Positions 57,701 through 64,000 of a stretch of DNA of 64,000 nt are shown one piece after another. The DNA lies in NCBI GenBank assembly GCA_010909165.1, contig VJWM01000186.1:372001-436000 (forward strand), read 5' to 3'. Below the pieces are notes generated by a model, which saw only the letters and a list, made by a program, of their open reading frames with translations, searched no databases and had not been told where the DNA came from. The stretch comes from Anthoceros angustus. Its lineage: Eukaryota; Streptophyta; Anthocerotopsida; Anthocerotales; Anthocerotaceae. The position numbers and the translations under genes are program-made. Position 1 is the first letter of the stretch. The number at the start of each line of letters is the position of its first letter.

Positions 57701-58143
57701 GTCCCAGCTGTAAGAGTGGGGTATTAGCCTTCTTTACCACAACATTGGCGTGTGGTGCCCTCCTTGTGAGGAATTCCACGCTTACTTTTTCTGACACTCT
57801 TTTCCCAATGTCCTGTGACTTGCACTAGTTGCGGTGCACCTTTTTAGTCTTCTTCCGGATGAGGATCCGGCTTTGAGCTACCTCCCTAGGAAGGATTTCC
57901 ACCACCTCCTTTGGAGAAGGATTTCTTGCCTCCTCGCCCTTGATTTGAGGTGTCTGAGGGCTGTTGTTTCCCTGCTTTCTTGTGATTAGTTACGCTTGCC
58001 TCTTCTTGCACATGGAACTCACAAGTTGTGAGAATGACATCTCGGGCATCTCATGCCTTGCTTTAGCCAGCAGTAGCGTATACGTATTTATGTGGGAGGT
58101 CACGAAGTGTGACCAAGACTCGGGAAGCGAAAGAAGGAGCCTC

Positions 58144-59768
58144 CACTACTAGGAAACGGGCCCTTTTACTACGGACATTACTACGGATTTTACTATGACT
58201 TTACTAAGGTTGTAGTAAAACACTGCGTAGTAAGCGCCTTTATGTGTGTGTGTAGTAAAGGCTTCACGCCATATCTGTGTATTCATATACGGTATGGGCA
58301 CATGTATAGTGTACCTAAACCCGATCAGTACTCAGTTGCTACAACATCTTCTACTACATTCTTTGTACAAAGCTTTCACGGTGCTCATGATTTAAATACT
58401 AGGGTTCCTCCAACCATGGTTAGTTTATCAGTCTTGTGTTAGAAGTTGGCTAACCAAGGTTCGATTCATACTATATAACCTTAGTTAGATAGGTTAACTA
58501 ACCCTCTTGGCGTTGTAAACTCTTTACAACATTATATCAATGTACATCTCCGTTGTAAAGGTCACTTCCGTTGTAATGTGCACCTCCGTTGTAAAGTTCA
58601 ATTCCGTTGCAAATAGTAGGCCCATTTAGTCTGTTGTAAAGTACTGGCTTGTAGTAAAGTTTTATTTCGTTGTAAAGTTTAGTTCCGTAGTAAAACAAAA
58701 CACTATAGTCCAGGGGCCCGTAGTAATGTCATTTGGTTTAGTTTGAACTTGAAACTCTACAAATGCAATACAGGCAGCCTATTCACTTTCTACCCATAGA
58801 CCTAACAAAGCAAATTTCTCCAGTCCACCCTCGGGTCTAAAGCATGCTGGTTCACAAGTTAGCCAACTACGCAAAATAGAAAGTGTCCCCAATTAAGCGT
58901 CACACAATTTCCACCTTAATCGAGCACTAATAAACCCTAAAGCGAACAAGGATAAGTGCAGGTGTAAACTCTCACCGTGGATTAGCTGGATTTCTTTGCT
59001 TTCTTTGCTTTGCCGAGGAAGCAATGCTCACCATGAAGCCTTCATCCAAAACATTCTTCTGAAGAATTGCCTCCATGACTTTTTCATCACACTCTTCACT
59101 CTCATACCCTGCTTCATGTAAAAGATTCCACACATTCACAGCCTTGTCCAGCTTCCCTACTACATCCTTCTGAGTCCCCAATGGAGGACTTGCAGTTTGG
59201 CTAGCCTTCCAATATGCATGTTTTCAATATGAAATGGCGACATCTAAACCTAACCCCATTGGATATGCCTGTAAATATATCATGGTCAGATTGTTAAGTC
59301 TCACGAATCGTTGTAAAGTCGTTGTCCTTATGAACTACGGTGTTGTAAACCGTGGGCTCGCATTGTAAACCCGTTCTTATTGTAATGTCCATATGAAGTC
59401 GTTGTTAAACCTGCCATTGTAAACCAGCACGTGTCGTAGTAAACCCGGGTCCGTTGTAATGTGACCAAATGAGTTGTAATGGGTATCATTGTAAAACCAC
59501 CAACCGGTGTATTGTCATATCGTTAATACACCCCTATTCTGATTATTAGTAACACTTGCCATGCCCGTAGCCATGGTGTGTGCCACATCATCGAAACCCG
59601 CTGCAAAATACGGTTGTGGTAAAATCACGAGGTCATGTTGTAAAGGCATGGGCTATACTATAAAATAGTCCGTGGTCCCTAAACATCTGTAGTAAAACGA
59701 ATGGACCCCAGACTCTCTCTTCTCTCTACAAATCTGCCAGTAGTAAAAGGGCCCGTTTCCTAGTAGTG
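58144..59768. mobile_element. Non-autonomous CACTA (En/Spm) DNA transposon
   Basis: 1625 bp. It begins CACTACTAGGAAACGGG and ends with the exact reverse complement; the terminal inverted repeat is perfect for 29 bp. A CTC trinucleotide lies directly on both sides, the 3-bp target duplication of CACTA elements. Subterminal regions carry many GTTGTAAAG/GTAGTAAA motifs (58200-58730 and 59300-59760), as expected for transposase binding. No transposase is encoded, so it would need a helper. The intact ends suggest recent movement. Confidence 0.95.
58972..59181 (-). CDS. Small ORF inside the CACTA element
   Basis: 69 codons, with the open frame extending upstream to about 59220 (HAYWKASQTASPP). 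The peptide is charged and regular (GKLDKAVNVWNLLHEAGYE, EKVMEAILQKNVLDEGF) and ends basic (AKQRKQRNPANPR). It looks like real protein rather than noise but I do not recognise it. It could be a leftover of the parental CACTA genes or a captured host exon. Confidence 0.4.
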   Translation of the reverse strand: MGTQKDVVGKLDKAVNVWNLLHEAGYESEECDEKVMEAILQKNVLDEGFMVSIASSAKQRKQRNPANPR

Positions 59769-60297
59769 CTCATCACCATCTCATCATCCTTGATGGCAAC
59801 TTTAGAGGCACCCTGAAGCCGGGAGGCTAGGGTCCTAAAGGTACTCACGTGCTTCTCCACTGAGTCCCCATCCTTCATTCTCAAGTTCTAGAAATTTCTT
59901 AAAGTCATGACCGACCATGTTCGCTGCGTAGAGTTCCTTTAGACGATTCATGATTTTTGAAGTTTCCACCCCATTCGCCTCAACATTTTGTTGTCGGCCA
60001 CTGCGAATGAGGTACTTGGCTCCGCTATCCTTAGCTAACCATTCTTCTTCTCCCAAGATCCTCGTCTGGTTTCACTACCTTTCCGGTTGCATGTTTGAGC
60101 CCCTCATTTCGAGGACGCCCTCCATCCGGATCGCCATATGTCAAAGTCATTGCCATTGAACCGATCCTTCTCCTTGAAGGATTCATTACCTCCATAGTTT
60201 GGAGTTGAGGTGCGTCGCCATATTTATGGCTTGTTGTTCGACCTCGTGTTCAAATTCAGTGTATTGAATATATCCCCAAAACCGTGATCGGACACGC

Positions 60298-60949
60298 TCA
60301 TAACGCTTGTTGATTGCGTTGCGGTTTTGATCCCGATCCTCCTCGTAGGGCAATTTTGGAGCTCCTCATCTCGAACCTATTGTAGGCATACGTGGAGCAA
60401 GATGGACACGAGTTAAGTGAGCTAAAGCTTCGCTCACGATTTGTCTTACTTGCGTGTTTAGTGTTTCTTGGATTTTTGAGCATCTCGGGCTTCAACCAAC
60501 ACTTGTAGTCCAAGTGTGCAACTTGCTCCTTCGGATCCGTAAGTCAACGCTTGCTAGACAAGTGTCCATTAATTTGTGTGCGTCGTCCACTATCCTATTA
60601 TTTGCTTGATGCGATTAATTATTGTCGACACTCGTGTTTGTGGCGCTTGAGTTGTGATGAAACCACGGGGCTGCTTTCCATCAAAAGCTCTTTGTACACG
60701 CACTTGCAAATTTAGTGGATTTCTTGGAGGAAGAGTAAACAGATTACGCTCTTGAGGATAGAGAAATTCCACAATAGTATTAAATGCGTCTCGGATCAGC
60801 AATTTGCATAGGTCTATTTTGGTTTTGTTGGCTCCATTGTAGGATGCGAATGTAAGCGAAGCAATTGTGTGCCAATTCTTGACCTATTTTGCCTAGGATG
60901 ATTACGAGTAGCGGTGTTGCGACCGCTGGTGCGCATCTAAATTGGCCAT
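60298..60949 (-). pseudogene. Copia-D accessory ORF (matches copia-C)
   Basis: ATG 60949 opens MANLDAHQR; after frame breaks, 60590-60802 reads RDAFNTIVEFLYPQERN, PPRNPLNLQVRVQRAFDG and PRGFITTQ. A second frame, 60298-60513, holds NSCPSCSTYAYNRFE. Each block has its counterpart in copia-C in the same order. It differs by conservative changes (I/V, F/Y, E/D) and length changes of whole codons within the best block. Confidence 0.7.
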
Positions 60950-61285
60950 GTGCGAAGGATTTGTGTTTTATAAGTGCGAAATTGCATCTTATATTTCTTT
61001 TGTATTTTCTATATATAATTTTGCCCATTGGGCATTTGTTCTAGTGTATGTTCATTGCAATTGCTCAAGGAGCAATTCAATGAATGCACGCTAGAATGGC
61101 TACCTAATGCAGCAAGAATTTGTATAGATTTTTAAAGAAAACAACACAAAATTCATTTCTTGATGTTTCTTTAAAAGTTCCTTTTCAAGAACATGTTATT
61201 ATTCAAAACAATAATAAAACATCTTTCGCACATCTTCTAATGCAGAAAATTTGTGTGTGCATACTAGATGCATCTCCATCTATCC

Positions 61286-61297
61286 TGCTCGATACCA
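61286..61297 (-). other. Copia-D primer-binding site
   Basis: The minus strand reads TGGTATCGAGC, the tRNA-Met site with one base lost, directly after the LTR CTTCA. Following leader text matches the copia-C leader. Confidence 0.75.
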
Positions 61298-61534
61298 TGA
61301 AGATTTTATGTGAATTGAATTAATAAAACACAATTACATTCATTGTTGATTGAATTGAAAGATCAAATAAAGAGTAACACTTGCTTAAAACAACCTAATT
61401 AAGATACCAAGTGTTACGTCTACTCGTAAGAGTCACAACAACCTAGCGAAGGGTACTAGGTGACTAGACCTGGTTACACATCGGATAAGTTAACTAAACT
61501 AAGGTAACCTAACATGAGTCAACACATAAACAAT
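61298..61534 (-). repeat. Copia-D 5' LTR
   Basis: On the minus strand TATTGTTTATGTGTTGACTC to AAATCTTCA, 237 bp. It aligns in start and length with copia-C LTRs, but the middle is divergent. The right edge touches R1 copy 3. Confidence 0.65.
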
Positions 61535-62130
61535 AATTATTCCTTCAGGGAGCATGCCGGGAATTTTCTGAATTCTTTGAAGCTGGAGTTGGAGGATACT
61601 GTTAAAGAAGCATAGAGGATATCCCAGGGAAAAGAAATGGGTCAAAAGGCAGGCAGACAGGCGTTCGAGAGGGGGTGAGACTGGCATGGTAGTGCTACAC
61701 CATTATGAGGAGCGGAAGGGCAGACTACCGTGGTAGGCTGACGAGATCTCGGCCAGAAAAGGAAATTAGAATAGGGGGGATATCCACTATATATGCTCAC
61801 CAATAGGGGAATAGATGAATAGGATTAATTAGAAGGTAATTAATTCGCGGTTATACATAGGATAGGGACAGAATTAGGAATTTAGGAATGGGAGACCCAA
61901 TCTAGGGTTGAGCCTCCAGGTGGCAGACATCTAAGGAGGCCAAAGTGCGGTTTTGGCAGCGCCTCCTTCACTTCGCGACGGACTGAAGTTGGGGCGTAAG
62001 AAGAAGGAGAAGAAGGTGAAGGAAAAGTGTGGTGCTATCGCCATATTGTCGCCGCCACTGCGAGCGAGGAAGGCGTGGCATGAGGAGGAAAGAGAGAGAG
62101 CCCTAGCTGAGCGCGGCGGAACGGAGGAGT

Positions 62131-62325
62131 GAAGGCCCACGCCAAGAATGGCTGGAAGACGGACAACATCAAGGAGCTGAAGTGGCGGCTCTTTGCTAAG
62201 ATTATGTTGGGGTTGGTGAATTACCAGCGGACTTCTTATTTCGGCACCAACTTCCTTCAATTTTTGTGGAAGATTTTTGTGGAGGAGCCAAGCCGGATTG
62301 GGGCACCATAATGTATGAAAACTAC
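62131..62325 (-). repeat. Inverted block within R1 copy 3
   Basis: This is the reverse complement of about 19828-20020 (copy 1) and of the matching part of copy 2, while sequence on both sides is collinear with them. In copy 3 the plus strand reads open (MKAHAKNGWKTDNIKELKW). Confidence 0.8.
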
Positions 62326-62749
62326 ATACACCGAGAGAAGCTCCTTAAGCGTTGATTGGATGAAGAAGGCCAAAAGGCCATGCTACCTCGGCCACCTATT
62401 TGGTGCATTTGTGGGAAGCGGAGGACTCACTCGCGACCTTGAGGCTGGAGGATACTTGGCATCCCGGAGATAATCCACCTTGACCAAGCTTAGCGACCTT
62501 TGCCTTTTGCTGCGGGGAAGACCGTGGGAGGCCCAGGACCTCCTGAGCACACAGGACCAAGGCGGAAAGTAGAGCATAGTGCGGAATGGGAGGCCTTTCC
62601 CCACAAGAGCAAGGGAAGGAGAGGGCAAGGTCCGGCCGAGGAGGCGGATGGTAGTCTATGAGAGGAGGACTACCACGGGAGGGTGAACGAGCCCAAGGGT
62701 GGGAGGAGTCCCCACCATTTCGTGGGTGCCTGGGAAGAGGCACCCCGCC

Positions 62750-62890
62750 CCCGGTGAGGAGGCGGCCTACCGGTGGGTAGGCAACTACCGTGGTGGCGAT
62801 CGACCACCATGGTAGGTAGCGAACTACCGCGGTGGGGGATCAGCCTACGCGGTGGCGGGCACCCCTCGCGGTGAGGTAGCGACCTATGGC
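62750..62890. repeat. CTACCRYGGTRG palindrome cluster in R1
   Basis: Near-palindromic units such as CTACCGTGGTGG, ACCACCATGGTAGG and CTACCGCGGTGG recur every 15-25 bp. Related units are scattered at 18625-18715, 20405-20490 and 22240-22430. Confidence 0.65.
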
Positions 62891-63122
62891 TAGGAAGAGA
62901 GGAAGGAGGCGGTACGAGGAGCACCTGGCGGCGCCGCCTTCACCACCCGTGCTAGGAAGAGCGGATGGGGCGGCTGTGAGGGACCGCCCGGCGTGGCCCT
63001 AAGTCTGAGGGATGGAATTTCCAAAGAAGAGGCCAGGGGCGGGTGGGCCCTAGGGGACTTGCAGTGCTTGTGAAGCACTCGACCATGTAGATTTTGAAGG
63101 GGCTAGAGAACTAGCAGCCTCC

Positions 63123-63974
63123 TTGTGGGCATGCCAAGAGGAGATCCGGGCAAATAAGGCCCAAGAGATGACTGAGAGGAGGGCAGGGACCAAATGGCAA
63201 TTGGAGGCCATGGAGTCCGACGAGAAGGTAGCCAAGTTGGAAAAGGCTGTGGAGAAGCTCCAGCACGATCTTATGGACCAACGGCGCGCGGAAAAGGTCT
63301 TGGAGGGAAGGTTGGCTCAAACGGAGGAGAGAGCTGTCCGGGCAACCACCCAAAAAGACTCATGGAGATAGAAGGCGGAAGAGCATTTGGCCCAATTAGA
63401 GCAAGAGCGGAAGGGCAAAACAGAGGCCCTAGGAAGGGAGAAGGTGGCGGTCCAGCAAATGGACGCGCGGGAGCAGGTGATGGCTACCCAAGCCATCAAA
63501 ATCCAGGACATGGAGGAAGAATTGAGACGAACCCGGTACAGTATGGAGGAGAAGCGCGCGGAACTGGAAGTTCAAGACCAGCAATTGCAAGAGGCCGGGC
63601 GAAGAGTGTGCAAGCGGAGAGGAAGGCTTGCTCTCAACTAGCCTGAGATTTAGAAAGAGGTCAGGAGGAGTACCACAAGAAAGTGGTACATAGGATGCTG
63701 GTGGTAAGGAAGAGGAGATTTTGGGCAGATTATGCCCTTCAGGCAAAGATGGCCAACCAACTGAGAGAAGTAAGGGAGGAGAACGTGACCCGCCATGTGA
63801 AGGTGGGGGAATTGACCACCGCGAGAGATGCCTACAAGGGTAGGTGTGAGGACGGAGAGTGGCCCACGGAGATTGATGATCTCCAAATGCAGTATCATAG
63901 CTTGAGGGCTCATCTCCACAACAGGATTTTGAAGGCCAACAATGAAGTGTTGTGTTTGGCCAAGAGGAGGACAT
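63123..63974 (+). pseudogene. R1 copy 3 coiled-coil ORF
   Basis: MTERRAGTKWQLEAMESDEKV-like text, then VAKLEKAVEKLQHDL, AEKVLEGRLAQTEERAV, a stop at about 63370, then QDMEEELRRTRYSMEEK. Beyond the point where copy 2 is cut it continues with LREVREENVTRHVKVGEL, EIDDLQMQYHSLRAHL and LKANNEVLCLAKRR in shifting frames to the window end. The coiled coil is therefore longer than copy 2 shows. Function unknown. Confidence 0.7.
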
Positions 63975-64000
63975 TAGGTCCTCATGATGATGACAGGAAG

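Larger units (their letters stand above)
57725..60221 (-). pseudogene. Copia-D gag, split by CACTA
   Basis: The minus strand starts near 60221 (MATHLNSKLW) with SFKEKDRFNGNDFDIW, then EEEWLAKDSGAKYLIRSG, MNRLKELYA and KKFLELENE to 59769. It resumes at 58143 with a short coding stretch (KARHEMPEMSFSQLVSS) and a lysine/glycine-rich, zinc-knuckle-like end. Removing the CACTA and one CTC restores the join. Indels break the frame in several places. Confidence 0.82.
57701..61534 (-). mobile_element. Copia-D, 5' half of a Ty1/copia element
   Basis: On the minus strand: 5' LTR (61298-61534), primer site, leader, accessory ORF and gag to a degenerate zinc-knuckle region near 57.75 kb. Pol and the 3' LTR are missing. 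LTR length, LTR start (TATTG...TGTTGACTC), leader phrases, accessory ORF and gag all match copia-C, so these are two members of one family. Gag is split by a CACTA transposon. Confidence 0.85.
61545..64000 (+). mobile_element. R1 repeat family, copy 3 (runs off window)
   Basis: It starts GGGAATTTTCTGAATTC as copies 1 and 2 do. It has the CCACTATATATGC promoter-like site near 61790 and the AATCTAGGGTTGAG leader phrase. It lacks the basic ATG exon, carries an inverted internal block (62131-62325), then the conserved YLVHLWE-like region, the CTACC/GGTAG palindrome cluster (62750-62890) and the coiled-coil ORF. It is more diverged than copies 1 and 2 are from each other. Confidence 0.75.

Noticed and set aside
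58144-59768. A CRISPR-like or satellite array from the repeated GTTGTAAAG motifs
   Set aside because: Spacing is irregular and motifs are confined to the ends of a CACTA transposon, where subterminal repeats are expected.
1-64000. tRNA or rRNA genes
   Set aside because: I saw no cloverleaf with box A and box B or rRNA core sequence; the tRNA-like matches are only retrotransposon primer sites.

Overview
This is plant nuclear DNA. Two intact, intron-rich single-copy genes lie at the left end. Almost all of the remaining 54 kb is nested LTR-retrotransposon sequence plus one DNA transposon. The plant-type HD-ZIP IV transcription factor, the plant JMJ20-type JmjC protein and the Ty1/copia and Ty3/gypsy content establish a land plant. 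The homeodomain reads more like bryophyte, lycophyte or fern members than flowering-plant ones; that is a weak inference.

Layout. 1-465: two retrotransposon RT scraps. 1010-3376 (-): a nine-exon JmjC oxygenase gene. 4268-7756 (+): an eleven-exon HD-ZIP IV gene. The two start codons are 891 bp apart, head to head, and the HD-ZIP leader carries a hexanucleotide repeat. 9.5-18.4 kb: copia element B (-) split by complete copia element A (-, 10021-18197, 170-bp LTRs), which has an internal 1.36-kb tandem duplication and what looks like a captured host-gene fragment. 18.5-23.1 kb: two tandem copies of an unrecognised GC-rich coiled-coil family, called R1 here; a third copy starts near 61.5 kb and runs off the window.

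23.1-57.7 kb is a three-level nest. Outer gypsy-1 (+, LTR from about 26.63 kb, tRNA-Asp-type primer site at 30966) is interrupted in its RT/RNase H region by copia-C (34547-56235, +). The 5' LTR of copia-C is itself split by gypsy-2 (34643-49226, -). Gypsy-2 belongs to the same family as gypsy-1 and has 4.4- and 4.65-kb LTRs that contain long coding-like sequence. Matching flanks or near-matching target duplications support the inner joins. Gypsy-1 coding resumes at 56241 with RNase H and integrase.

57.7-61.5 kb: copia-D (-), a relative of copia-C, retains LTR, primer site, leader, accessory ORF and gag. Its gag is split by a 1625-bp CACTA transposon (58144-59768) with perfect terminal inverted repeats and a CTC target duplication.

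The host genes are open across all exon joins, whereas repeat copies differ mainly by 1-3 base indels. Many breaks in repeat ORFs may therefore be assembly error rather than biology. Most promising for novelty are the coding-like giant LTRs, the accessory ORF upstream of gag shared by copia-C and copia-D, and the R1 family. All coordinates and splice sites were read by eye.
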